Under the pieces are notes generated by a model. The model made no database searches, was not told the DNA's origin, and saw only the letters and a program-made list of their open reading frames with translations. From Streptomyces sp. NBC_00878 (GTDB lineage Bacteria > Actinomycetota > Actinomycetes > Streptomycetales > Streptomycetaceae), in the NCBI RefSeq assembly GCF_026341515.1, contig NZ_JAPEOK010000001.1, positions 8,060,001 to 8,124,000 on the forward strand: a DNA stretch of 64,000 bases, read 5' to 3'. A program made the position numbers and the translations under genes. Positions 56,737-64,000 of this stretch are shown one piece after another (position 1 is the first letter of the stretch; every line of letters starts with the position of its first letter).

Positions 56737-57107
56737 CCCTTTACGTCGACACCGACTGGGTCCTCAGTATCCAGGTCAACGTCTCGCCGCAGAACACTCC
56801 CATCCGGGACTGGGGCGCACTGTCCGTCATGGTGGAGCGCCACAGGTACGAGCGCATCGCGGGCGAGCCCTACTACGAGGAGATCGCCTCGCGGGCGGCG
56901 ACCTTCCTGCATACCGCCCTGAGACTGCGGCCGTTCAGCGACTACAACGCCTCGATCGGTGTGGCGTGCGCCTGGGAGTACATGGAGCAGTCCGGGATGC
57001 CGTTCGAGCTGCCGTACGGAGAGGTCGCGAAACTCATCGCCGACATCCGCAGCGACGAGGCCGGGATGACGGAAACCGCCCTGCTGCTGCGCACCTGGGC
57101 CGAGTGA
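56733..57107 (+). CDS. Doc/Fic-like toxin candidate with degenerate motif
   Basis: A 124-residue protein resembling the Doc branch of the Fic superfamily in size, antitoxin partner and helical pattern. Where Fic proteins have H-x-F-x-D-G-N-x-R, this one reads RPFSDYNASIG: the motif His is Arg and the Gly-Asn-Lys-Arg part is changed. That argues against normal Fic/Doc catalysis, so it may be inactive or act by another mechanism. The Doc link is homology by pattern and context, not proven. It overlaps the antitoxin gene (ATGA-type). Confidence 0.6.
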   Translation: MTLYVDTDWVLSIQVNVSPQNTPIRDWGALSVMVERHRYERIAGEPYYEEIASRAATFLHTALRLRPFSDYNASIGVACAWEYMEQSGMPFELPYGEVAKLIADIRSDEAGMTETALLLRTWAE

Positions 57108-57154
57108 CACCGGTCTCGATCGACCGACACTGACCTCGGTCCACGGGTGCACGG

Positions 57155-57188
57155 GAAAAGTTGCGCAATTTATATTGCGCAACTTTTC
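57155..57188. promoter_or_regulatory. Palindromic operator upstream of the ArsR-family gene
   Basis: A perfect inverted repeat with 14-base arms, GAAAAGTTGCGCAA (57155-57168) and its reverse complement (57175-57188), around a 6-base TTTATA. It ends 21 bases before the regulator's ATG. Its AT-rich core stands out in a 70% GC genome. A TATCTA (57194-57199) that could be a -10 follows directly. This is the expected site for autorepression. Confidence 0.85.
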
Positions 57189-57209
57189 TTTCGTATCTAC
57201 GGTGGTGTC

Positions 57210-57797
57210 ATGAGTGGCACGGAGAACCTCCCGATCACGGATCTGGGCACCCTCAAGGCCCTGGCCCACCCCCTGCGGATGCAGTTGTACCGAGGGCTGT
57301 GCGTGGCCCGGACCGCCACTGCCTCCCAGCTTGCCGAGCAGGTCGACGAAGCGGTCTCACTGGTCAGCTACCACCTGCGCAAGCTGGCCGAGCACGGGCT
57401 GATCGAGGCGGCCGAGCCGCAGAGCGGCGACGCCCGCGAGCGCTGGTGGCAGCCCTCGTCGCAGGGCGTGAGCATCAGGGACAAGGACTTCCGGGACGCA
57501 CCCGAGAGGGCGTCCGCGCATTTGGCCGCCACCAGGCTCTTCCACGAGCAGCGGGCCGACATGTACCGCCGCTACCTCGACGAACGCCCCACATGGGGCT
57601 CCGAGTGGAACTCCGCCGCACCGGACAACGAGTCGCTGCTGCGGCTGACCTCGGCCGAACTGGCCGAACTCGGCGAGGAGTTGCTCGCCCTAGCCAGGAA
57701 GTACGACGAGAAGGGCCGCGCCGCCGAGGCGGCCGGCGCGACCGAGGGGCGCGAGAACGTCGCGCTGCATGTGTACGGATTCCCGTTCCGCACCTGA
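57210..57797 (+). CDS. ArsR-family transcriptional regulator
   Basis: A 195-residue winged helix-turn-helix regulator: LGTLKALAHPLRMQLYRGLCV, then ATASQLAEQVDEAVSLVSYHLRKLAEHGLI as recognition region, and WWQP wing. A C-terminal extension of about 110 helical residues goes beyond the short metal-sensing ArsR proteins; it has no CxC-type metal site, so the ligand is probably not arsenic. It probably controls itself and the adjacent exporter gene through the palindrome upstream. Confidence 0.88.
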   Translation: MSGTENLPITDLGTLKALAHPLRMQLYRGLCVARTATASQLAEQVDEAVSLVSYHLRKLAEHGLIEAAEPQSGDARERWWQPSSQGVSIRDKDFRDAPERASAHLAATRLFHEQRADMYRRYLDERPTWGSEWNSAAPDNESLLRLTSAELAELGEELLALARKYDEKGRAAEAAGATEGRENVALHVYGFPFRT

Positions 57798-57848
57798 GAG
57801 TTCGCGGCCCGCACCGCAGCCTCCGCAGCCTTGAGAGGGCACACGCGT

Positions 57849-59102
57849 ATGTCCACCGCGCTCATACCCCCTGCCCCGGCCCCCGCCTCCGGCCGACCGG
57901 CCCACCGTGACCCCAACGTCCTGCGCTGGCTCGGTGCCTACACCGCGTCCATGGTCGGCGACAACGTCTACTACCTCGCGCTGACCTGGGCCGCCGTGCA
58001 GGCGGGTACGCCCGCGCAGGCCGGGCTCGTGGCGGCCGTGAGTGCGGTGCCGCGCGCCCTGCTGATGCTCGGCGGGGGAGTGCTGGCCGACCGGTTCGGG
58101 CCCAGGCGAGTCGTCATCGGCAGTGACGCCGTGCGGTGCGCGGCCGTGCTCGCCGTGGCCGCGCTGCTCTTCGCCACCACCCCCGGGCTGTGGCCGCTGG
58201 CCCTGCTCGCCCTGGTCTTCGGCACCGTCGACGCCGTCTTCCTGCCCGCGGTGGGCGCCCTGCCGGCCCGCATCACCGGCCGCGGCCAGCTCACCCGCGT
58301 CCAGGGCATGCGCGGCCTCGCCATCCGCTTCGCCAACGTCGTGGGCGCGCCGCTCGGCGGTCTGGGCATCGCGCTGGGCGGGCCGGCCGCGGCCTTCGGA
58401 CTGGCCGGGCTGCTGATCGCCGTGTCGGTGCCCCTGCTGGTCTCCCTACGGGTCGCCGACCTTCCCGGGGACGACAGGACCGCCGAGCGTCCCACTGCCT
58501 GGAGCGACCTCCGCAACGGACTGCGCTACATCCGCGGCCACCGCGTCCTCGCCCCGCTGATCGTAGCCATCGCCCTCGGGGACCTCGGCTTCGTCGGCCC
58601 GCTCAACGTGGGGCTGACCCTGCTCGCCGACGAGCGCGGCTGGGGCGCCTCCGGGGTGGGCTGGGTGCTCGCCGGGTTCGGCGTGGGCGCGGGCGCCGCC
58701 GCGCTGCTGCTCGCCGTACGCGGGAGCCTTCCGCACGCCGGACGCGTCATGGCGGTGACGATCCTGACGGGCTCGGTCGCGGTCGGCGCCCTGGCCTACG
58801 TGCCGAACGTCGTCGCGGCGGCGGGCGTCGCCGTCCTCATCGGCCTGCTCACGGGCCTCAGCGGCGCCCTGTGCGGCGCACTGCTGCAGACCCGGACCGA
58901 CCCCGCCTACCTGGGCAGGGTCAGCTCCGTGGCCGGCTTCGTCAACCTCGGCCTCGCCCCGCTCAGCATGCCGCTGTCCGCCGCCGCGATCGGCGCGTGG
59001 GGCACGGGCCCGGTCTTCGTCGTCAGCGCGGCCGTGTGCGGCCTCGGCGGGGTGCTCGGGCTGTGCGTACGAGACCTCCGCCGGGCCGAACTTCCGAGGT
59101 AG
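57849..59102 (+). CDS. MFS transporter, likely exporter
   Basis: A 417-residue, 12-helix major facilitator resembling drug-efflux members. The motif-A loop between helices 2 and 3 is visible (GGGVLADRFGPRRVVIGSD). ATG 57849 is used; a TTG six codons earlier is unlikely. It follows the ArsR gene by 51 bases in the same direction, the usual layout of regulator and regulated exporter. Substrate unknown. Confidence 0.9.
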   Translation: MSTALIPPAPAPASGRPAHRDPNVLRWLGAYTASMVGDNVYYLALTWAAVQAGTPAQAGLVAAVSAVPRALLMLGGGVLADRFGPRRVVIGSDAVRCAAVLAVAALLFATTPGLWPLALLALVFGTVDAVFLPAVGALPARITGRGQLTRVQGMRGLAIRFANVVGAPLGGLGIALGGPAAAFGLAGLLIAVSVPLLVSLRVADLPGDDRTAERPTAWSDLRNGLRYIRGHRVLAPLIVAIALGDLGFVGPLNVGLTLLADERGWGASGVGWVLAGFGVGAGAAALLLAVRGSLPHAGRVMAVTILTGSVAVGALAYVPNVVAAAGVAVLIGLLTGLSGALCGALLQTRTDPAYLGRVSSVAGFVNLGLAPLSMPLSAAAIGAWGTGPVFVVSAAVCGLGGVLGLCVRDLRRAELPR

Positions 59103-59123
59103 CCGGACTCCTGAGGCGGCTGT

Positions 59124-59759
59124 TCAGATGCCCAGCTGCTTCGCCTCGTGCAGCTTCGCGATCGCGTCCTTGTCGCCCTCCAGTTCCACGTCCGCGGCGT
59201 TCTGGCGGCCGTGGACGAACATGACGAGTTCGGAGGGTTCGCCCGTGACCGTGACGACCGGTGTGCCCCGGTGGGCGACCGCCGTCTGGCCGTTCGGGCG
59301 GCGGAGCACCAGGCCGGTGGGGGCGCCGCGGCCCATGAGGCGGGCCCCGCGCTCCAGACGGGACCACAGGGCGTCCTGGAAGACGGAGTCGAGCTCGCGG
59401 GGAGTCCAGTCGGGCTGGGCGCGGCGTACGTCCTCGGTGTGGACGTAGAACTCGATCGCGTTCGACGCCTCGTCGATCTGCTTGAGGGAGAAGGGCGAGA
59501 AGCGCGGCGGACCCGTACGGATCAGCTGGATCAGCTCCTCGTACGGCTTCTCGGTGAACTCCGTCATCACCCGTTCGAGGCGTGGCGCGAGTTGCTTGAT
59601 CAGGATGCCGCCGGCGGCATCCGGGCGGCGCTCGCGCACCACCACGTGCGCGGCGAGATCACGGGTGTTCCAGCCCTCGCACAGAGTGGGGGCGTCCGGG
59701 CCCTCCGTCTCCAGCAGGTCGGCGAGGAGAAGTCGTTCACGCTTGGCATGGGTCGACAT
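59124..59759 (-). CDS. TIGR03085/mycothiol-dependent DinB-like family protein
   Basis: A 211-residue protein of the actinobacterial family with a DinB/maleylpyruvate-isomerase-type four-helix bundle ([38 protein letters not shown], with the typical W-x2-[RK]-DL-x-x-H motif). These proteins often bind a metal and some use mycothiol. The catalytic reaction is unknown. It is convergent with the MFS gene and divergent from hisI. Confidence 0.82.
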   Translation of the reverse strand: MSTHAKRERLLLADLLETEGPDAPTLCEGWNTRDLAAHVVVRERRPDAAGGILIKQLAPRLERVMTEFTEKPYEELIQLIRTGPPRFSPFSLKQIDEASNAIEFYVHTEDVRRAQPDWTPRELDSVFQDALWSRLERGARLMGRGAPTGLVLRRPNGQTAVAHRGTPVVTVTGEPSELVMFVHGRQNAADVELEGDKDAIAKLHEAKQLGI

Positions 59760-59843
59760 GTCTGCCAGCCTACGACTGCCTCCGGGGTCCGCCCAGTGGA
59801 CAAGTGCACAGGGGTGTTGGAACGGCGCGGCACAATGGTCGTC

Positions 59844-60290
59844 ATGACCAGCACGCCCCCGCCCAGCAGGCCCAGCGGCCTGGATCCCGAGATCGCCGCA
59901 CGCCTCAGGCGCAGCGCCGACGGGCTCGTCCCCGCCATCGCCCAGCAGTACGACACCGGTGAGGTGCTCATGCTCGGCTGGATGGATGACGAGGCACTGC
60001 ATCGCACGCTGACGACCGGCCGGTGCACGTACTGGTCGCGCAGCCGCCAGGAGTACTGGGTCAAGGGCGACACGTCCGGTCACTTCCAGTGGGTCAGGTC
60101 CGTCGCCCTGGACTGCGACGCCGACACCGTGCTGGTCAAGGTCGACCAGGTCGGCGCCGCCTGCCACACCGGCGACCGCACCTGTTTCGACGCCGACGTG
60201 CTCCTCAAGGACGCCGAGGGCAGCGAGGACGGCGCGGGCGCCGCGGACACCGAGGACGCCGATTCCGGCGTACCGGCCGTGGATCAGTAA
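59844..60290 (+). CDS. hisI: Phosphoribosyl-AMP cyclohydrolase
   Basis: Opens the purine ring of phosphoribosyl-AMP in histidine synthesis. The 148-residue enzyme has [35 protein letters not shown], and the metal ligands [26 protein letters not shown]. Unlike E. coli, HisE is not fused. ATG 59844 has CACAAT (59831-59836) seven bases upstream without a ribosome site, suggesting a leaderless message. trpE follows 11 bases later. Confidence 0.95.
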   Translation: MTSTPPPSRPSGLDPEIAARLRRSADGLVPAIAQQYDTGEVLMLGWMDDEALHRTLTTGRCTYWSRSRQEYWVKGDTSGHFQWVRSVALDCDADTVLVKVDQVGAACHTGDRTCFDADVLLKDAEGSEDGAGAADTEDADSGVPAVDQ

Positions 60291-60301
60291 GGTCAGCCGC
60301 C

Positions 60302-61807
60302 ATGGACCTCGAGACCTTCCGCAAGCTGGCCACCGACCGGCGTGTCATCCCCGTCAGCCGCAAGCTCCTCGCGGACGGCGACACGCCCGTCGCGCTCTAC
60401 CGCAAGCTCGCCGCCGAGCGCCCCGGCACCTTCCTCCTGGAGTCCGCGGAGAACGGCCGCTCCTGGTCCCGCTACTCCTTCGTGGGCGTCCGCTCGGCCG
60501 CCACCCTCACCGAGCGCGACGGCCAGGCCCACTGGCTCGGCACCCCGCCCGTCGGCGTCCCCGTCGACGGCGACCCCCTCGCGGCCCTGCGCGCCACCAT
60601 CGAGGCCCTCCACACACCCCGCGACCTCGCGTACGGCCGTGGCTCGTCTGGACTGCCGCCCTTCACCGGCGGCATGGTCGGCTACCTCGGCTACGACATC
60701 GTGCGCCGCCTGGAGAAGATCGGCCCCGGCGAGCGCGACGACCTGAAGCTGCCCGAGCTCACCATGCTGCTCACCAGTGACCTCGCGGTCATGGACCACT
60801 GGGACGGCTCGGTCCTGCTGATCGCCAACGCGATCAACCACAACGACCTCGACACGGGCGTCGACGAGGCGTACACCGACGCGGTCGCCCGCCTCGACGC
60901 CATGGAGGCGGACCTCTCGCGGGCCGTCTCCCAGCCCCCGGCCGCGCTCCCGCCGTCCGAGCTTCCGGAGTACACCGCACTGTGGGGCGGCCCCGACTAC
61001 CAGCTCGCCGTCGACGACATCAAGGAGCGCATCCGGGCCGGCGAAGCCTTCCAGGTCGTCCCCTCCCAGCGCTTCGAAACGCCGTGCACGGCAAGCGCGT
61101 TGGACGTGTACCGAGTACTGCGGGCCACCAACCCGTCCCCGTACATGTACCTCTTCCGCTTCGACGGATTCGACGTCGTCGGCTCCTCCCCTGAGGCCCT
61201 GGTCAAGGTCGAGGACGGGCAGGCGATGGTGCACCCCATCGCGGGCACCCGGCCGCGCGGCGCCACCGTCCAGGAGGACCAGGCCCTCGCCGACGAGCTG
61301 ATGGCCGACCCCAAGGAGCGCGCCGAGCACCTCATGCTCGTCGACCTCGGGCGCAACGACCTGGGGCGGGTCTGCCGGCCCGGCTCCGTCGAGGTCGTCG
61401 ACTTCATGTCCATCGAGCGCTACTCGCACGTCATGCACATCGTGTCCACGGTCACGGGCCGGGTGGCCGAAGGGCGTACGGCCTTCGACGTACTGACCGC
61501 CTGCTTCCCCGCCGGCACCCTCTCCGGCGCCCCCAAGCCCCGCGCGATGCAGATCATCGACGAGCTGGAGCCGAGCCGCCGCGGCCTGTACGGCGGCTGC
61601 GTCGGCTATCTCGACTTCGCGGGCGACTCCGACACCGCCATCGCCATCCGCACGGCCCTGCTGCGCAGCGGCACGGCGTACGTGCAGGCCGGCGCCGGAG
61701 TCGTCGCCGACTCGGACCCCGTCGCCGAGGACACCGAGTGCCGCAACAAGGCGGCGGCGGTCCTGCGCGCGGTCCACACGGCGAACCGCCTCGGACAGCA
61801 GCCCTGA
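60302..61807 (+). CDS. trpE: Anthranilate synthase component I
   Basis: Makes anthranilate from chorismate with glutamine-derived ammonia. The 501-residue protein has the tryptophan-feedback motif LLES near the N-terminus and chorismate-binding blocks [22 protein letters not shown] and [11 protein letters not shown]. It follows hisI by 11 bases, so a trp attenuator ahead of it is not possible in this gap; transcription probably runs through from hisI. The trpG partner is not in the window. Confidence 0.97.
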   Translation: MDLETFRKLATDRRVIPVSRKLLADGDTPVALYRKLAAERPGTFLLESAENGRSWSRYSFVGVRSAATLTERDGQAHWLGTPPVGVPVDGDPLAALRATIEALHTPRDLAYGRGSSGLPPFTGGMVGYLGYDIVRRLEKIGPGERDDLKLPELTMLLTSDLAVMDHWDGSVLLIANAINHNDLDTGVDEAYTDAVARLDAMEADLSRAVSQPPAALPPSELPEYTALWGGPDYQLAVDDIKERIRAGEAFQVVPSQRFETPCTASALDVYRVLRATNPSPYMYLFRFDGFDVVGSSPEALVKVEDGQAMVHPIAGTRPRGATVQEDQALADELMADPKERAEHLMLVDLGRNDLGRVCRPGSVEVVDFMSIERYSHVMHIVSTVTGRVAEGRTAFDVLTACFPAGTLSGAPKPRAMQIIDELEPSRRGLYGGCVGYLDFAGDSDTAIAIRTALLRSGTAYVQAGAGVVADSDPVAEDTECRNKAAAVLRAVHTANRLGQQP

Positions 61808-61943
61808 CACTCGGCCGGCAGTCCGGACACAGCGGCCGCCCGGCAGGAGGCCGAACCGGCCGTGACGTACGGCGGACAGTGGGACGCGGGTCACGCGAAC
61901 CCCGGGTGACGGTTCGCCCGGGGTTCAGGCGATAGTGGAGTAC

Positions 61944-62576
61944 GTGACTGCCGTACCGCACCCCCGATCCGCCGCTCCCGGACCCGCCCGGTCCGGCCGC
62001 CGAAGCCTTGCCCTCGCCCTGCTGTTCGGCGCGCTGGGCGCGGCCGTCGTGCTGCTCTCCTCGCGGCAGGACTGGTCGAAGGGCACCGCGACGGTGGCGG
62101 GCGGCGACTTCCCGCTGAGCGCCAGCGGCGGCGACGTCACGGGCGTGCCCGCGTCCCTCGCCATAGTCGGCCTCGCCGCGCTCGTCGCCGTCTTCGCCGT
62201 CCGCCATGCCGGCCGTTTCCTGGTCGCCGGGCTCCTCGCGCTCTCCGGAGCGGGCACGATCGCCTCGGCGCTGCTCGGCGCCTCCGACAGTTCCGCGCTC
62301 GACGAGAAGGCCGCCCAGGCCTCCGGCGACAGCGCGGCGACCGTGGGCGCCATGACCCATACCGCGTGGCCGTACGTGGCCGCGGCGGGGGGACTGCTGC
62401 TCCTCCTCGCGGGCCTCCTCGCCCTGCGCTACGGACGGCTCTGGCCGACCATGTCGGGCCGCTACGAGCGCGACGGCACGCCCCGGCCACGCAGAACCAG
62501 GCCCCCGGCCGACCCCGACCGCCCCGAGGAGATCTGGAAGGCCCTGGACCGGGGCGAGGACCCCACAGGGGCGTGA
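61944..62576 (+). CDS. TIGR02234 tryptophan-associated membrane protein
   Basis: A 210-residue membrane protein of the actinobacterial family found beside trp genes. Four helices are visible (about 17-37, 60-82, 85-105, 130-155). GTG 61944 has GATAGT (61931-61936) seven bases upstream, suggesting a leaderless message; GTG 61935 is an alternative. It has been supposed to help tryptophan biosynthesis or transport only from its position. Confidence 0.85.
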   Translation: MTAVPHPRSAAPGPARSGRRSLALALLFGALGAAVVLLSSRQDWSKGTATVAGGDFPLSASGGDVTGVPASLAIVGLAALVAVFAVRHAGRFLVAGLLALSGAGTIASALLGASDSSALDEKAAQASGDSAATVGAMTHTAWPYVAAAGGLLLLLAGLLALRYGRLWPTMSGRYERDGTPRPRRTRPPADPDRPEEIWKALDRGEDPTGA

Positions 62577-62616
62577 GCGCTCCGCGGGGTTCCGTCGAGA
62601 GCGCCGTTTTGACCGT

Positions 62617-62669
62617 GCGGGTCCGCTGTGGCTGGTCGCGCAGTTCCCCGCGCCCCTGTCGGGGCGCGG
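62617..62669. repeat. Dispersed GC-rich repeat, copy 3
   Basis: Contains GGTCGCGCAGTTCCCCGCGC and then CCCTGTCGGGGCG, matching the core of copy 1 with a changed loop. It lies between the TIGR02234 gene and the HGxxPAAW gene, in a 234-base gap otherwise without features. Confidence 0.8.
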
Positions 62670-62810
62670 GCCTCCGCGGGACCTGACAGAGCTCCTCGGT
62701 ACCCCCGCTCAGGGCGTCCGCGCGCGTGCGGGACAATGGAGCCGCGAGCGTTCGGCTCACACACGCGTAGAGCAACACGTAGAGCAACACAGAGCATGAG
62801 GAGCTAAGTC

Positions 62811-63053
62811 ATGGCGGGCAGCAACCACGGTCACACTCCGGCCGCCTGGACCGGTGTCACCATCGCGATCATCGGGTTCTGCGTCTCCGGTGCCTTCATG
62901 GTGATGGCCAACCCGCTGGGCTTCTGGGCCGGTCTGGTCGTCGTGGCCCTCGGTGGCGTCGTCGGCATGGCCATGAGCGCGGCGGGCCTCGGCAAGCCGA
63001 AGGCCGCCGCCCCCCGGACCCACCAGGTGGCGTCCGCGTCGGCCGAAGGCTGA
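62811..63053 (+). CDS. HGxxPAAW-family small membrane protein
   Basis: An 80-residue protein starting MAGSNHGHTPAAWTG, which carries the motif that names this actinobacterial family, followed by two membrane helices (about 14-36 and 40-60). ATG 62811 has an excellent GAGGAG seven bases upstream. The family lies in trp gene neighbourhoods; function unknown. Confidence 0.88.
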   Translation: MAGSNHGHTPAAWTGVTIAIIGFCVSGAFMVMANPLGFWAGLVVVALGGVVGMAMSAAGLGKPKAAAPRTHQVASASAEG

Positions 63054-63233
63054 TCTTCACGAGAGTGTGGGAGGCGGGGCCGGCCCGAGCGCCGGGTCCG
63101 TCTCTTTCGTGTACAGCCGTGTTCGTGTCCGGGCGTGCGCCCACGCGTACAGGCGTGCACTCCCGCGTAGAGGCGTGTCTTTCGCGTACGAGCCTGTGTG
63201 CGGTGTTCACCTCGGCGCGGCAGAATGCGTCGG

Positions 63234-63713
63234 GTGAACGCCGAAACCCAGAGGGTGACGCCCGCTCCCGGACCCGTACCGCACGGACCCGTACCGCACG
63301 GATCCGTGCCGCATGGGTCCGTACCGCGGCGGCTCGTCGTGCCCGGCGGGATCCTCGTGGCCGTCGTCGGCGCCTTCGCGTACGTGGGAGCCGTCGATCC
63401 GAACGAACCCGGGCACTACCCCGCCTGTCCGCTGCTCCAGTACGCCGGCGTGTACTGCCCCGGCTGCGGCGGACTGCGCAGCGCGCACGCCGTCGCGCAC
63501 GGGGACCTCGTGGCGGCGCTCGGGGCGAACGCGATCGCCGTCCTGGGGTATCTGGTGTTCGCCGTGGTGTGGACCGTCTGGGTGGTCCGCTCCGTCCAGG
63601 GGCGACCGCTGCGCCTCGATCCGAAGCCGTCCCTGCTGTGGGGACTCGGCGCGTTGGCGCTGGTCTTCACGGTTGTCCGGAACCTGCCGTTCGGTGGCTG
63701 GCTGCATCCTTGA
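63234..63713 (+). CDS. DUF2752 membrane protein
   Basis: A 159-residue protein. Residues about 8-27 repeat GPVPHGPVPHGSVPHGSVP, then come a membrane helix, an exposed YPACPLLQYAGVYCPGCGGLRSAHA segment with three cysteines including CPGC, and two more helices (RSVQG loop between). DUF2752 proteins are small membrane proteins with a conserved Cys-Pro-x-Cys-Gly motif that suggests metal or thiol chemistry. GTG 63234 has CAGAAT (63221-63226) seven bases upstream, so the message may be leaderless. Confidence 0.85.
   Translation: MNAETQRVTPAPGPVPHGPVPHGSVPHGSVPRRLVVPGGILVAVVGAFAYVGAVDPNEPGHYPACPLLQYAGVYCPGCGGLRSAHAVAHGDLVAALGANAIAVLGYLVFAVVWTVWVVRSVQGRPLRLDPKPSLLWGLGALALVFTVVRNLPFGGWLHP
63270..63327 (+). 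repeat. 15-base tandem repeat in DUF2752 gene
   Basis: Nearly four copies of the unit GGACCCGTACCGCAC (63270-63284, 63285-63299, then two variants) encode GPVPHG/GSVPHG. The unit length keeps frame. Confidence 0.85.
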
Positions 63714-63805
63714 TCAATCGGTGAACGTCCAGGTAGTGGGACCGGCGTCAACCGGATGCGAGCGCTAAGCCTTCCTCCGGATACCATCGCAGTGACCATC
63801 GGTTT

Positions 63806-63821
63806 CGTCTGATGCGAGACG
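63806..63821 (+). promoter_or_regulatory. Small hairpin upstream of trpC
   Basis: CGTCT (63806 on) and AGACG (ending near 63821) can pair around GATGCG, about 60 bases before the trpC start. It may only be a chance hairpin; no leader peptide rich in Trp is seen. Confidence 0.2.
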
Positions 63822-63881
63822 GACCCGGGTCAACCGCAGAACCGCTTCAACTGTCAACCGTCAGGGAAGGGGGCCGCTCGC

Positions 63882-64000
63882 GTGAGTGTGCTCGACGAGA
63901 TCATCGACGGAGTCCGTGCCGACCTCGCGGAGCGGCAGGCGCGCGTCAGCCTCGACGAGCTCAAGGAGCGCGCCGCGAAGGCTCCGGCAGCCAAGGACGG
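63882..64000 (+). CDS. trpC: Indole-3-glycerol phosphate synthase, 5' part
   Basis: The window cuts the gene after about 39 residues ([29 protein letters not shown] type start). [10 protein letters not shown] and the following [12 protein letters not shown] are typical of TrpC, which closes the indole ring in tryptophan synthesis. GTG 63882 has GGGAAGGGGG upstream. Only the N-terminal helix region can be judged, so the call rests on that plus trp context. Confidence 0.85.
   Translation, partial: MSVLDEIIDGVRADLAERQARVSLDELKERAAKAPAAKD

Noticed and set aside
60291..60301. trp attenuator before trpE
   Set aside because: Only 11 bases separate hisI from trpE, too few for a leader peptide and hairpins.
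1..64000. CRISPR arrays, tRNA or rRNA genes, insertion sequences
   Set aside because: No regularly spaced repeats, no cloverleaf sequences or transposase genes were recognised by reading.

Overview
This is chromosomal core DNA of a high-GC actinomycete, almost certainly a Streptomyces (exact species not determinable here). The evidence is strong GC bias at third codon positions, frequent GTG starts, 1- or 4-base stop/start overlaps, and an actinobacterial division cluster order (rsmH-ftsL-ftsI-murE-murF-mraY-murD-ftsW-murG-ftsQ-ftsZ-pgeF-yggS-sepF-yggT-divIVA) with no ftsA, murC or mraZ. No tRNA, rRNA, CRISPR array, prophage or insertion sequence was seen.

Layout. Bases 1-3591: minus-strand trio of transglutaminase-like protein (cut by the window start), DUF58 protein and MoxR ATPase; then a beta-carbonic anhydrase. 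Bases 4771-22883: the plus-strand dcw cluster, which builds and flips lipid II precursors (MurE, MurF, MraY, MurD, MurG, FtsW), polymerises septal wall (FtsI, FtsW), assembles the Z ring (FtsZ, SepF) and organises polar growth (DivIVA). The ftsQ-ftsZ gap carries several inverted repeats. Strong hairpins separate divIVA from the convergent ileS, which has a T-box leader with a sequestered ribosome binding site and a TTG start.

Bases 26870-37294 hold a histone-H1-like/DksA protein, lspA, rluD, an acetyltransferase, a mechanosensitive channel, a small hydrolase, a Tat-exported PhoD phosphatase, a DsbA-like protein, a membrane protein and a DUF2252 protein. Bases 37543-50511: dnaE, a NYN-domain protein, an ABC exporter, DUF2567, a 24-residue ribosomal-protein-like gene, YbaK, a small secreted protein, a Lon-N-domain protein and two poorly characterised genes.

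Bases 50743-56450: histidine operon hisD-hisC-hisB-(54-residue membrane protein)-hisH-hisA/priA-ridA-hisF. A toxin/antitoxin-like pair with a degenerate Fic motif and an ArsR-MFS pair with a near-perfect 34-bp palindrome separate it from hisI and trpE. HisA is probably the bifunctional PriA serving both histidine and tryptophan synthesis. The window ends with three small membrane proteins and the start of trpC.

The least ordinary items are the T-box leader, the degenerate Doc-like protein, the ArsR operator, a family of dispersed GC-rich repeats, tandem duplications across the 3' ends of two exported-protein genes, and many starts 6-8 bases downstream of a -10-like hexamer, suggesting leaderless transcripts. 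I did not find a convincing wholly new multi-gene system.
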